A stretch of 14,247 nucleotides of DNA from a bacterium (GCA_030695785.1 JAUYPR010000056.1:1-14247); one strand, 5' to 3'; shown: positions 1 to 6,309, counted from the first letter of the stretch. Notes: a model not told the origin generated them from the sequence alone. Program-made: numbers and translations.

Positions 1-395
1 CCTGGAGCGGCCTTGGAGGGGATCGTGTGTCCGAGCTGGAGCCTGACTTGTTCCACCGCCCGGTGTCCTTCTAAGACGATCGCAACCACCGGACCTGAAG
101 AGAGATATGACATATTCCAGCCGCGGACCTTGCGGCCAATACCAACAGGTTCGTCAGTGCCGAACACGTCAATAGGTGATTTTGATTCACTTTGGTATTG
201 TTCGAGCGTTTTTGTTCCTACACTTTTGTGGTAGGTTTCATCATCGGCATAGTGTTTACTGATAAACTCGGGTGTCGGCCAGGCCATTTTCATGGCCGTG
301 ATTTTCAGCCCCATGCGCTCAAAGCGGGAAAGAATCGCGCCAACTAAGCCCCGTTTCAGGGCATCTGGTTTTAAAACGACGAGAGTTTTGTCCAT
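1..395 (-). CDS. ndk: Nucleoside diphosphate kinase (3' end cut by window)
   Basis: NDK moves the gamma phosphate of ATP to NDPs through a phosphohistidine, balancing NTP and dNTP pools in the cytoplasm. Translation from the ATG at 395 gives MDKTLVVLKPDALKRGLVG, the family N-terminus with the phosphate-binding Lys (K9), then SRFERMG, HYA (48-50), SGPVVAIVLEG (100-110) and a segment ending in SKAAP that matches the family's NPADALPG region. The catalytic His motif lies beyond base 1, so activity cannot be judged. About 25 residues (roughly 51-97, including SPIDVFGTDEPVGIGRKVRGW) are extra compared with short bacterial NDKs, where the Kpn-loop region is more compact. The start overlaps the end of the M16 peptidase gene by 25 bp and has an AAGGA Shine-Dalgarno about 4 nt upstream, so translation is probably coupled to that gene. 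Confidence 0.93.
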   Translation of the reverse strand, partial: MDKTLVVLKPDALKRGLVGAILSRFERMGLKITAMKMAWPTPEFISKHYADDETYHKSVGTKTLEQYQSESKSPIDVFGTDEPVGIGRKVRGWNMSYLSSGPVVAIVLEGHRAVEQVRLQLGHTIPSKAAP

Positions 396-1645
396 ATTTC
401 CTTTTCCTGTCCCTTACTTACTGGTCCAACCATCGCCACATTCAAACGCTCCGGTTGGATCATCATGGCAGATACTTTCTGTATATCTTGATGTCGAACC
501 ATATCGATCTCATGCATAATTTCATCCGGCGTCTCAATAGTTTTGTCGAGCAACGCCTGCATGCCAAAAAACGACGCGACTTCCTCGGAATCTTCCAACC
601 GCAATGTTAACCGACCCTTCAAATACTCTTTTGCACGGTGCAGTTCTTCTTCGGTCGGACCCGCGTCGCGCATCCGTGCACACTCCGACAACATTACCGT
701 AACACACTCCACAAGTTTCTTCAAGTCCACCCCTGCGTACACGGCCCAGACGCCCACATCGGTAAACGGCTCCTGGGAACTGGAAATGGCGTATGCGAGC
801 CCGCGCTTTTCACGGATCTCGAGAAAGAGGCGCGAACTCATGTTGCCGCCCATGATGGTGTTCAGAATCGCAAGGGGGAATCTCCTCGGGTCCTCGCGGC
901 GGATACTGCGGAAACCCAACACGAGATGCGCTTGTTCGCCCGGCCGTCGAAGAACCTTCAAGACCGGCCTTGCTTGAGTGTCGTTCTGATTGAGCGCGTG
1001 CCGGTCGCGTTTTCCGGTCCAGGAACCAAACGCAGTTTGAAGCGACGAAACAGCAGTTTTTGGAATATTCCCGGAGACAACGACCAAGGCATTTTCCGGC
1101 GTGTACAAACTGGCGCAATAGGCGAGAAAATCTTCGCGTTGCATTTCCCGGACTGTTTTTTTGACCCCGCCCACCGGGCGGCCCAGGGGAGTGTCTCCGT
1201 ACACCAGTTGTTTAAACACGTCAACAACTTTGCGCTGAGGAATATCTTCCACCATATTGATTTCTTCGATAATCACGCCAGCCTCGCGTTCAATCTCGGC
1301 GGCTTCAAAAGTGGAATGGAGCAGCATGTCGGAAAGCACGTCCACCCCACGGTTGAACTCCTTGCTTGCAACTTTTGTGTAATAGCCGGTATATTCCTCT
1401 GCGGTAAACGCATTCATAACACCTCCAACCGCATCAATCTCTTTCGTAATATCTAATGCGGTCGGCCGCTTTTCGGTGCCTTTAAAAAACATATGTTCGG
1501 TGAAATGCGCAATGCCGTTTTCCAAGTTTTTCTCGTATCTACTGCCGGTTTTGACCAGGACCAGAATGGTGACGGAATCGATCCCTGAAACAGGCACCGT
1601 CAAAAGACGGAGGTGGTTGGGGAGGGTGGAAAGGGAGTAGCGCAT
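371..1645 (-). CDS. M16 family zinc metallopeptidase (processing-peptidase-like)
   Basis: This is a 424-residue single-chain M16 peptidase, the usual size for bacterial homologues of mitochondrial processing peptidase beta. The inverted zinc motif HxxEH is H47-F-T-E-H51 within IAHFTEHMFFKGT. The third zinc ligand is the Glu pair at about 127-128 in VIIEEIN, the expected roughly 76 residues further on. The C-terminal half carries the substrate-positioning signature GNMSSRLFLEIREKRGLAY. All catalytic parts are present, so an active protease is likely. No signal peptide is visible, so the enzyme is probably cytoplasmic, and its substrate is unknown. The start at 1645 is 7 nt after the stop of the metallophosphoesterase-like gene, and the spacer is a 7-nt repeat array rather than a clear Shine-Dalgarno. 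The end overlaps ndk. An operon of the three genes is inferred. Confidence 0.93.
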   Translation of the reverse strand: MRYSLSTLPNHLRLLTVPVSGIDSVTILVLVKTGSRYEKNLENGIAHFTEHMFFKGTEKRPTALDITKEIDAVGGVMNAFTAEEYTGYYTKVASKEFNRGVDVLSDMLLHSTFEAAEIEREAGVIIEEINMVEDIPQRKVVDVFKQLVYGDTPLGRPVGGVKKTVREMQREDFLAYCASLYTPENALVVVSGNIPKTAVSSLQTAFGSWTGKRDRHALNQNDTQARPVLKVLRRPGEQAHLVLGFRSIRREDPRRFPLAILNTIMGGNMSSRLFLEIREKRGLAYAISSSQEPFTDVGVWAVYAGVDLKKLVECVTVMLSECARMRDAGPTEEELHRAKEYLKGRLTLRLEDSEEVASFFGMQALLDKTIETPDEIMHEIDMVRHQDIQKVSAMMIQPERLNVAMVGPVSKGQEKEIWTKLSSF

Positions 1646-1648
1646 GAA

Positions 1649-1674
1649 ATTTCTAATTTCTAATTTCTAAATTT
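1649..1674. repeat. 7-nt tandem array E1 (ATTTCTA units)
   Basis: Three units of ATTTCTA with a trailing AATTT cover the end of the metallophosphoesterase-like gene and the spacer before the M16 gene. On the minus strand the array encodes the last residues LEIRN, and the third unit's TAG is the stop codon. A related array (E2) lies at 11502-11531. Confidence 0.85.
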
Positions 1675-2453
1675 GTCAGGCTCCACCTATTATCCTCAAA
1701 AACGTCCAGGATTGCAACTTGATCGACCATTGACGCGTCGAACACGGCCGAAGGTGAGGCTGACCCGCCTGCCGGCGAGGCAAGCGCAAACAGCCGCTCA
1801 AGCTCACCATTCTGCGGTTCGATTGCTGGGGTTGTTTGGGTTCGTGTGTGGAGAAACAAAAAGGTCGGTGTCTCTTTCTTTGTCTCCGCGAGCGCCGCCG
1901 CAAGCCAAGCCCACTGTTCAGGAGCAATGCCAACGGTTGGGTCGGCATTGTCTAAAAGGAGAAGTCGGAAGCCGGCAAGATCGACTTCCTGGTACATTTG
2001 GCTGTTGGGTCGAAAGCCGAAGATGCTGGAGACGACCGATGATTGGAGGTCGTTGGTCCCGGGGATGAAGTACGTGGGGATGCGGACGTTGTCTAACATC
2101 ACTTTCACCTGCCGTAATTCATCCACCGATCCTGTTTGGGTTATATTCCCGAAAAGAATGATCGCGTCAATATCTGCGCTTTGGAGGTTTTGTAGGATAG
2201 CAGGCAGTGTATCAATTGAAACATTGGCGGCCAGCCCGAGGGAAAGGGTCGCAGGGTTTTCTTTTGGTTCAGGCGAGGCCACGCCAGAGGCGGGCGAGGT
2301 TTCAACTTGGGACGTTGGATTGTTCACACGGAACACATCCGCGATCGTGGTATTGGACATGGAAGCGAGGGCAAACAATGCTCCGAGGATGATCAGCGCA
2401 AAAAAACTAAGAGCGATGAGTTGGTGGAAGATGCGGGCGAAAGACTTCAGCAT
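1653..2453 (-). CDS. Membrane-anchored metallophosphoesterase-like protein, probably catalytically dead
   Basis: The 266-residue product has a short basic N-terminus, one membrane segment (about residues 8-31, IALSFFALIILGALFALAS), a Pro/Ser/Glu-rich linker and a domain with the outline of calcineurin-like phosphoesterases. IDAIILFGNITQTGS fits the family's DxxxxxGDxxxxG block and IPTYFIPGTND fits the GNHD block. In both, metal ligands are changed (GD to GN, GNHD to GTND), and the N-terminal DxH motif is not recognisable. FLFLHTRT could be the late His motif. A pseudoenzyme or binding domain facing outside is inferred. I chose ATG 2453 because the membrane segment follows at once and a -10-like box lies 6 nt upstream. 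A longer start at 2507 exists but would cross the divergent gene's start. The last five residues and the stop come from repeat E1. It leads the cluster with the M16 and ndk genes. Confidence 0.72.
   Translation of the reverse strand: MLKSFARIFHQLIALSFFALIILGALFALASMSNTTIADVFRVNNPTSQVETSPASGVASPEPKENPATLSLGLAANVSIDTLPAILQNLQSADIDAIILFGNITQTGSVDELRQVKVMLDNVRIPTYFIPGTNDLQSSVVSSIFGFRPNSQMYQEVDLAGFRLLLLDNADPTVGIAPEQWAWLAAALAETKKETPTFLFLHTRTQTTPAIEPQNGELERLFALASPAGGSASPSAVFDASMVDQVAILDVFEDNRWSLTNLEIRN
1764..1786. repeat. GC-rich palindrome-like element inside the phosphoesterase-like gene
   Basis: The element contains GCCTGCCGGCGAGGC, an imperfect palindrome, and is translated on the minus strand as ASPAGGSASP. 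A loosely similar GC-rich stretch at 2272-2299 encodes SPASGVASPEP in the same protein. It resembles a short dispersed element, but with no second exact copy here the call is tentative. Confidence 0.35.
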
Positions 2454-2456
2454 GGG

Positions 2457-2472
2457 TTTATTGTACAATAAA
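2457..2472. promoter_or_regulatory. Perfect 16-bp palindrome: symmetric bidirectional -10 / possible operator
   Basis: TTTATTGTACAATAAA is its own reverse complement. Each strand reads TACAAT (plus 2464-2469, minus 2465-2460), then 6 nt, then a start codon: GTG 2476 on plus and ATG 2453 on minus. Both starts are 11.5 nt from the centre. This fits a shared core promoter giving leaderless mRNAs in both directions. No good -35 is visible on either side. A dimeric repressor site overlapping the promoter is an alternative or additional role. Confidence 0.55.
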
Positions 2473-2475
2473 CAC

Positions 2476-3387
2476 GTGATTCGCTTTCTGGGGTTTTGTA
2501 TCGTCATTGGGTTTGTGGTTGGGCTGGGCGTGTCGCTGACAGTTTTTTCCCTGGAAGGGAAGTCGACGGCCCTTCGACTCAGCTCAGGACAAGTCCACTC
2601 AGGGCAAGGTGAACGATTGACCCCTCGGCCAGAGGCCGACCGTCCTCTGGACGGGACCCCGAAACCATCCCCAACCCCGATTCCTGATCCTTATCTCGGG
2701 GAATCCGGACAAACCACCCAAGTCCGCATCCCGATTCTTTTTTACCACTACATTGGCAATAACCCAATCCCGGAGGATACTGCGCGGGATACGTTATCTG
2801 TTACGCCTGATCGGTTTAAAGAGCATATGGAATACTTATCACAAGAAGGATACACAACGTTAACGTTTGATATGGTCAACGACATACTCAAAGGGTCTCA
2901 AAGTCTACCAGCAAAGCCGGTCGTGTTGACATTCGACGACGGCTACATCGATTTTTATTACAACGCGTACCCCATTCTTGAACAATTTAGTTTTAAAGCA
3001 ACGGTGTTTGTTCCAACTGGGTTGGTGGGGGGTGGAGCCTATTTGACGTGGGAAATGATTGGGCAAATGGCGGGGACAGGCATTGAGTTTCAAAGCCACA
3101 CGGTGAATCATGCGTACCTGCCGTCGTTGTCGCGAACACGGATGGTGGAGGAAGTGACGGAAAGCAAGAAGACGCTCGAGGAACGTCTCGGACATCCGGT
3201 GAATTGGTTTGCGTATCCGTATGGAGCAATTTCCGGGAGCTCGGCAAAGGCTGTGAAAGAAGCGGGGTATGCGGGCGCGGTGGGGACGATTCCGGGCGTG
3301 AACCAGTCGGCAGGTCAAATGTTCAACTTACGCCGCCAACGCATTGGTGCGAATATGGATCTCGAGACGTTCAAAACGAAACTCTAG
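2476..3387 (+). CDS. Membrane-anchored polysaccharide deacetylase (NodB domain, CE4)
   Basis: CE4 enzymes remove N-acetyl groups from cell-wall or capsular glycans with a metal ion. The 303-residue product has an N-terminal membrane segment (about 3-27), a repeat-derived and Pro-rich linker (about 32-72) and a NodB domain that starts near IPILFYHYIG. Motif 1 is TFDDGY (152-157) with catalytic and metal Asp, motif 2 is SHTVNH with metal ligands H208 and H212, and motif 3 is YPYG (247-250). An active extracytoplasmic deacetylase is expected. GTG 2476 is chosen because it sits 6 nt after TACAAT; an in-frame ATG at 2452 would overlap the divergent gene's start codon. The linker contains a GTCGAAGG-type element (2570-2609). 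The downstream gene is a membrane glycosyltransferase, which fits a surface glycan role. Confidence 0.9.
   Translation: MIRFLGFCIVIGFVVGLGVSLTVFSLEGKSTALRLSSGQVHSGQGERLTPRPEADRPLDGTPKPSPTPIPDPYLGESGQTTQVRIPILFYHYIGNNPIPEDTARDTLSVTPDRFKEHMEYLSQEGYTTLTFDMVNDILKGSQSLPAKPVVLTFDDGYIDFYYNAYPILEQFSFKATVFVPTGLVGGGAYLTWEMIGQMAGTGIEFQSHTVNHAYLPSLSRTRMVEEVTESKKTLEERLGHPVNWFAYPYGAISGSSAKAVKEAGYAGAVGTIPGVNQSAGQMFNLRRQRIGANMDLETFKTKL
2570..2609. repeat. GTCGAAGG-family element L1, in frame in the deacetylase linker
   Basis: CCCTTCGACTCAGCTCAGG followed by a partly repeated tail is translated as ALRLSSGQVHSGQG between the membrane segment and the NodB domain. The core CCTTCGAC with CTCAG(G) is the reverse complement of the CCTGAG/GTCGAAGG core of L2 (5021-5044) and L3 (10299-10373). 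Confidence 0.7.
2629..2650. repeat. Short inverted repeat in the deacetylase linker
   Basis: CCAGAGG (2629-2635) and CCTCTGG (2644-2650) form a perfect 7-bp stem with an 8-nt loop, just after L1. It is translated as PEADRPLDG. It may be part of another dispersed element. There is no second copy in the window. Confidence 0.4.
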
Positions 3388-3391
3388 ATAT

Positions 3392-3427
3392 CACCAGGAT
3401 GCAGGGTCAGACCCTGTGATCTGGGAG
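3392..3427. repeat. REP-like hairpin R1
   Basis: The layout is CACCAGGAT-G-CAGGGTC-A-GACCCTG-TG-ATCTGGGAG: an outer CCAG.AT/ATCTGG stem and an inner 7-bp stem. It is close to the reverse complement of R2 and R3 beside the RAYT gene. It fills the gap between the deacetylase and the next gene, and its GGGAG end (3423-3427) lies 5 nt before the next ATG. Confidence 0.85.
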
Positions 3428-3432
3428 TTTTT

Positions 3433-5322
3433 ATGAAACCATTTTTTTTCTTGATTCCGATTATCGTTTTTGCCTTCTTCCTTCGCATCTACGGCATTGG
3501 AGACGTGCCGGCTGGGATGAATCGGGATGAAGTGGGGATGGGGTATGACGCGTATTCGATTTTGAAAACCGGCCGTGACCAGTTCGGGGCGTTTTTGCCC
3601 TTGACTTTGCGTTCATCCGATGACTACAAGCCGGCGTTGTACACCTACACGATTATTCCGTTTATTCCAGTTTTTGGGTTGAACGCGGTATCGGTGCGCC
3701 TGCCGTCCATTTTGTTTGGAACGCTGACCGTGTTGGTGGTGTATGTTTTGACACAGGTTCTTCTGAATATTATGAAAGGTCCAACCTTTCTATTCAGAAA
3801 GGTTGGACCTTCAATAACCCTCCCCTTGCTCTCCGCGTTTTTCCTTGCGGTTTCCCCTTGGCATATCCAGTACTCCCGCGGCGCGTTTGAGGCAAATGCA
3901 GCCCTTTTCTTCGTGACAGCGGGCGTGTGGTTGTTTTTGAGGGGAATAAGTCAAAAAAGGACCGAAATTCAAAACGTTTGGAACTTGGTGCTTGGTTCTT
4001 GGGAATTCCTCCTTTCAGGAGGTTGTTTCGGTCTTTCCCTCCTGACCTACCATTCCGCCCGTTTCATGACGCCGGTTCTGATACTGATGCTTTTACTTCT
4101 TTTCCACCGAGAAGTAGCAGTTCGGTGGCGGCAAGTGCTTGTATTTCTGGTCATTGTCGCTGCGTTTTTCGCGATGATCCTGCCGTCAATTGTCAGTCCG
4201 GAAACCCAAGTGCGGTACAGAGCGTTATCCATTTTTTCCAAAGAGGCGTTCTTGGATGTGTCGGCAAGAGATATCTTTCTTGATGAACAGGCTGGGGCCG
4301 GGTGGTGGGGGAGAATATTTCATAACCGGCGTCTGATTCCGTTCACACACGACGCTTTGGCGCAATTTGCCGAGAATTACGTCCGGCATTTCAATCCAGC
4401 AGATCTGATATTTGGGCGGAATGGACCGCGCCTGCAGCAAGTGAACCACGCGCCGGATTCAGGTGTGGTGTATCCGTGGGAGGCAGTATTAGCACTCATT
4501 GGAATCGGAGTGCTTATTTTATCTCATGGTCGGGTGACATTTTTTCTCCTCGGATGGTTGCTTCTCGCATTCGTCCCTGCCGCGATCACCTACGACATGC
4601 CCAGCTACGTGCGGAGCATCTTTGCGCTTCCGGTCGTGCAGATCTTTGCCGCGGTTGGGGCTGTTGCGGCCGTGTCGTGGGGAATGCGGCAATCACGGTT
4701 TCTCACCTGGGTTGGAATAGCAGTTGTGAGCATTGGTTTGCTCACGTCATTTGCATTTTTTCTGCATCAATATTTCGTGCATTTGAATGTCGAAGAAGCG
4801 GAAGATTGGCGGTTTGGGCGGAAAGAGGCGGCGCATTTGGTGTGGGAAAAGCGGAGTCAATACGATCGGATTATTGTCTCCACTCTGCTTGACGATCCGC
4901 ACCTGCACTTTCTGTTTCATTTGAAGATTGACCCGGCGTGGTATTTGGCGCAAGGTGGGACGAAAAGTGGTGGGTGGACGGCGACTGAGAACCGGTTGGA
5001 GAATATTGAGTTCCGTCGGTTCACCCTGAGCGAAGTCGAAGGGCTGTCTGGGCAGGGAGAGATGCTTGAGCAGATGAAAGAGGGAATCTTGTACGTGGGG
5101 TTGGCGAAAGAGTTCCCACCGATCCGGCCGCCGAGTCCGGATGAACTGGAACGTCTTCGTGCTTCAGGTAGCGCGTACCTTTCGGTCGTGGATGAGATTT
5201 CTTTCCCGAACGGCAAACCCTTCGGGTCTCAGGGTAAACCCGGTATTCTCCTCGTGGAAAAACTCTCTAAAACCCCCAGGTCACAGGGTCTCACCCTGCG
5301 ATCTGGTGAGGTTGATCGATAG
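3433..5322 (+). CDS. GT39/ArnT-PMT-like polytopic glycosyltransferase
   Basis: The 629-residue product has about ten membrane segments and starts FFFLIPIIVFAFFLRIYGIG. MNRDEVGMGYDAYSIL contains the acidic Asp-Glu pair of the first outer loop of GT-C enzymes, followed by G-D-FG..LPL, DDYKPALYTYTIIPF and SVRLPS, as in ArnT/PMT-type transferases that use lipid-linked sugar donors. The acceptor is unknown (lipid or protein glycan). The start ATG 3433 has GGGAG 5 nt upstream, which is the end of repeat R1. Four repeat-type inserts are translated in frame: hairpin H1 (about residues 115-126), K1 (178-190), L2 (530-537) and R2 near the C-terminus (about 615-626, PRSQGLTLRSGE). The last one supplies most of the tail before the stop. 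H1 and K1 fall between or beside membrane segments. The frame is intact throughout, so the gene is taken as functional. Confidence 0.87.
   Translation: MKPFFFLIPIIVFAFFLRIYGIGDVPAGMNRDEVGMGYDAYSILKTGRDQFGAFLPLTLRSSDDYKPALYTYTIIPFIPVFGLNAVSVRLPSILFGTLTVLVVYVLTQVLLNIMKGPTFLFRKVGPSITLPLLSAFFLAVSPWHIQYSRGAFEANAALFFVTAGVWLFLRGISQKRTEIQNVWNLVLGSWEFLLSGGCFGLSLLTYHSARFMTPVLILMLLLLFHREVAVRWRQVLVFLVIVAAFFAMILPSIVSPETQVRYRALSIFSKEAFLDVSARDIFLDEQAGAGWWGRIFHNRRLIPFTHDALAQFAENYVRHFNPADLIFGRNGPRLQQVNHAPDSGVVYPWEAVLALIGIGVLILSHGRVTFFLLGWLLLAFVPAAITYDMPSYVRSIFALPVVQIFAAVGAVAAVSWGMRQSRFLTWVGIAVVSIGLLTSFAFFLHQYFVHLNVEEAEDWRFGRKEAAHLVWEKRSQYDRIIVSTLLDDPHLHFLFHLKIDPAWYLAQGGTKSGGWTATENRLENIEFRRFTLSEVEGLSGQGEMLEQMKEGILYVGLAKEFPPIRPPSPDELERLRASGSAYLSVVDEISFPNGKPFGSQGKPGILLVEKLSKTPRSQGLTLRSGEVDR
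3776..3811. repeat. Hairpin element H1, perfect 15-bp stem, inside the GT39 gene
   Basis: Arms at 3776-3790 (AAGGTCCAACCTTTC) and 3797-3811 are exact inverted copies around the 6-nt loop TATTCA. It is translated within NIMKGPTFLFRKVGPSITL. A related hairpin, H2, lies between genes at 11964-11996. Confidence 0.88.
3965..4002 (+). repeat. 38-bp repeat K1, inside the GT39 gene
   Basis: These 38 bases are identical to the reverse complement of 8593-8630 (K2). The run begins AAATTCAAAACG and ends GGTTCTTGG. It is translated in frame as EIQNVWNLVLGSW between membrane segments of the glycosyltransferase. Confidence 0.9.
5021..5044 (+). repeat. GTCGAAGG-family element L2, in frame in the GT39 gene
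   Basis: TCACCCTGAGCGAAGTCGAA followed by GGGC is translated as FTLSEVEGL in the soluble C-terminal part. It shares the CCTGAG...GTCGAAGG core with L3 and, inverted, with L1. Confidence 0.72.
5276..5310 (+). repeat. REP-like hairpin R2, upstream of RAYT
   Basis: CCAGG-TCA-CAGGGT-CTC-ACCCTG-CG-ATCTGG. A 28-bp core (5279-5306) is identical to that of R3 downstream of the RAYT gene and in the same orientation. It is also translated as the C-terminal tail of the GT39 protein. Confidence 0.9.
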
Positions 5323-5334
5323 GAAGAAACTGCC

Positions 5335-5991
5335 ATGCCAGGAAAATACACAATCAAGCCGGACATTGACAACGGCATCTATCACGTTTTCAATCGTGGG
5401 GTAGAGAAGCGACCCATCTTTTTGGACTCCATGGATGAAGGAGTTTTCCTTTCGTACCTGCAGACGTATTTACTTCCAAAGGACGAAAAACAGTTGCGGC
5501 AGTTTTTAACTGACCCATCGGTGAGCTCGAAACAAAAAGACCGAATTTTGAGAGAGCTTCAACTGAATAATTTTGCAAAAAAGATCACATTGCTTGCGTA
5601 TTGTTTGATGCCAAATCATTTCCACTTTCTTTTAGAGCAGAAGCAAGCTGGGTTTATGGAAGAGTTTATCCGCTCATTGTCTGTTCGGTATGTCATGTAC
5701 TTTAATAAAAAGTACAGACGGTTGGGAGGTCTTTTTCAGGGAGTTTATCGAGGGGTGTTGGTTGAGCGGGACGATTATTTTCTGCATCTGACCCGGTACA
5801 TTCACCAACAAGCGAGAGGACGTCCTTCGTCTTATGGAGATTATCTGGGACTGACAAAAACAGCTTGGGTACATCCCGAGAGAATATTGGAACTTCTCCG
5901 TACTGCATATCCTGGGACGTCGTACGCACAATTTATGGGTGAACCAAAGGACTTCTCATTCATCCAACCTTTTCTGTTAGACGATGATTAA
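5335..5991 (+). CDS. REP-associated tyrosine transposase (RAYT, Y1/HUH, Transposase_17)
   Basis: RAYTs are single-copy Y1 HUH nucleases thought to move or maintain REP palindromes through single-stranded hairpins. The 218-residue product has the family N-terminus YHVFNRGVEKRPIF, the HUH motif H95-F-H97 in LMPNHFHFLLE, and a Tyr in RYIHQQARG (about Y155) that is the best candidate nucleophile. KYRRLGGLFQGVYRGVLVERDDYFL is the usual conserved stretch before it. Length and motifs are complete, so it is probably active. AGGA lies 10 nt before ATG 5335. It is bracketed by R2 (26 nt before the gene) and R3 (within a few nt of the stop), direct copies with a 28-bp identical core; R1, R4 and R5 are further relatives. 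No IS-type terminal inverted repeats or target duplications are apparent beyond these REPs. Confidence 0.93.
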   Translation: MPGKYTIKPDIDNGIYHVFNRGVEKRPIFLDSMDEGVFLSYLQTYLLPKDEKQLRQFLTDPSVSSKQKDRILRELQLNNFAKKITLLAYCLMPNHFHFLLEQKQAGFMEEFIRSLSVRYVMYFNKKYRRLGGLFQGVYRGVLVERDDYFLHLTRYIHQQARGRPSSYGDYLGLTKTAWVHPERILELLRTAYPGTSYAQFMGEPKDFSFIQPFLLDDD

Positions 5992-5992
5992 T

Positions 5993-6026
5993 CCCCCGGT
6001 CACAGGGTCTCACCCTGCGATCTGGG
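5993..6026 (+). repeat. REP-like hairpin R3, between RAYT and tRNA-Arg
   Basis: It has the same 28-bp core as R2 (here 5998-6025). It fills the whole gap between the RAYT stop and the 3' end of the convergent tRNA-Arg, touching the discriminator base. Its CAGGGT/ACCCTG stem could act as a bidirectional stop or processing hairpin for both transcripts; that role is inference. Confidence 0.88.
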
Positions 6027-6101
6027 CGCCCCTGGCAGGACTCGAACCTGCAGTCTTTCCCTTAGGACGGGACTGCTCTATCCAAATTGAGCTACAGGGG
6101 C
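6027..6101 (-). tRNA. tRNA-Arg (anticodon CCT)
   Basis: The cloverleaf reads GCCCCTG/CAGGGGC acceptor, GCTC/GAGC D stem, anticodon loop GTCCTAA (U33, CCU at 34-36, A37), 5-nt variable loop and GCAGG/CCTGC T stem with TTCGAGT. The discriminator is G. The anticodon stem GTCCC/GGGAA has a G27-A43 mismatch and position 32 is G, both slightly unusual. CCA is not encoded: the bases after the discriminator are CCCAGA and belong to repeat R3. Confidence 0.95.
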
Positions 6102-6128
6102 TCTTCGTCGGAGACCAGGGAAAATGCG

Positions 6129-6149
6129 TTTTTGCGTCTTACGCAAAAA
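6129..6149. other. Stem-loop between the two tRNA genes
   Basis: TTTTTGCGT (6129-6137), loop CTT and ACGCAAAAA (6141-6149) form a perfect 9-bp stem. It lies in the 76-bp spacer of the tRNA pair and may be a processing or attenuation hairpin. It lacks a U tract after the stem on the minus strand, so I do not call it a terminator. Confidence 0.5.
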
Positions 6150-6177
6150 GTGTACCCTGTACCTCCAAGATACTCTG

Positions 6178-6249
6178 TCGGGGATGACAGATTTGAACTG
6201 TCGACCTCGCGGTCCCGAACCGCGCGCGCTGCCACTGCGCCAATCCCCG
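6178..6249 (-). tRNA. tRNA-Pro (anticodon CGG)
   Basis: The 72-nt cloverleaf is complete: CGGGGAT/ATCCCCG acceptor, GCGC/GCGC D stem with loop AGTGGCA, CGCGG/CCGCG anticodon stem with loop TTCGGGA (anticodon CGG), variable AGGTC, and GACAG/CTGTC T stem. The discriminator is A and CCA is not encoded. It is the promoter-proximal gene of the tRNA pair. Confidence 0.96.
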
Positions 6250-6292
6250 TCATACCATATCTACCAGTGAACTAGTCTCCGGTGACACATGC

Positions 6293-6298
6293 ATTATA
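6293..6298 (-). promoter_or_regulatory. -10 box for the tRNA pair
   Basis: The minus strand reads a perfect TATAAT 43 nt upstream of the tRNA-Pro 5' end, in the short gap after the PEGA gene. The -35 region is weak (GACCTC at 17-bp spacing). Confidence 0.6.
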
Positions 6299-6309
6299 CC
6301 GCACTGGGG

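Noticed and set aside
638..1456. 272-codon open frame on plus across the M16 gene
   Set aside because: It is antisense to a gene with intact zinc and RY motifs, and its translation has no family character.
1846..2475. Longer N-terminus for the polysaccharide deacetylase
   Set aside because: This part is antisense to the phosphoesterase-like gene; the membrane anchor begins right after GTG 2476.
5209..5246. ACCC/GGGT-rich stretch near the end of the GT39 gene as another repeat
   Set aside because: Only 4-bp pairings and no second copy; normal coding sequence cannot be excluded.
3392..6026. R1-R3 as a CRISPR remnant
   Set aside because: Copies are far apart, in both orientations, without regular spacers or cas genes; a RAYT lies between them.
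6129..6149. Rho-independent terminator between the tRNAs
   Set aside because: The stem is good, but its T run is inside the stem and no U tract follows on the minus strand; tRNA-Arg lies downstream on the same transcript.
5984..6275. Small open frames over the tRNA pair
   Set aside because: Both are fully explained by two complete tRNA cloverleaves on the minus strand.
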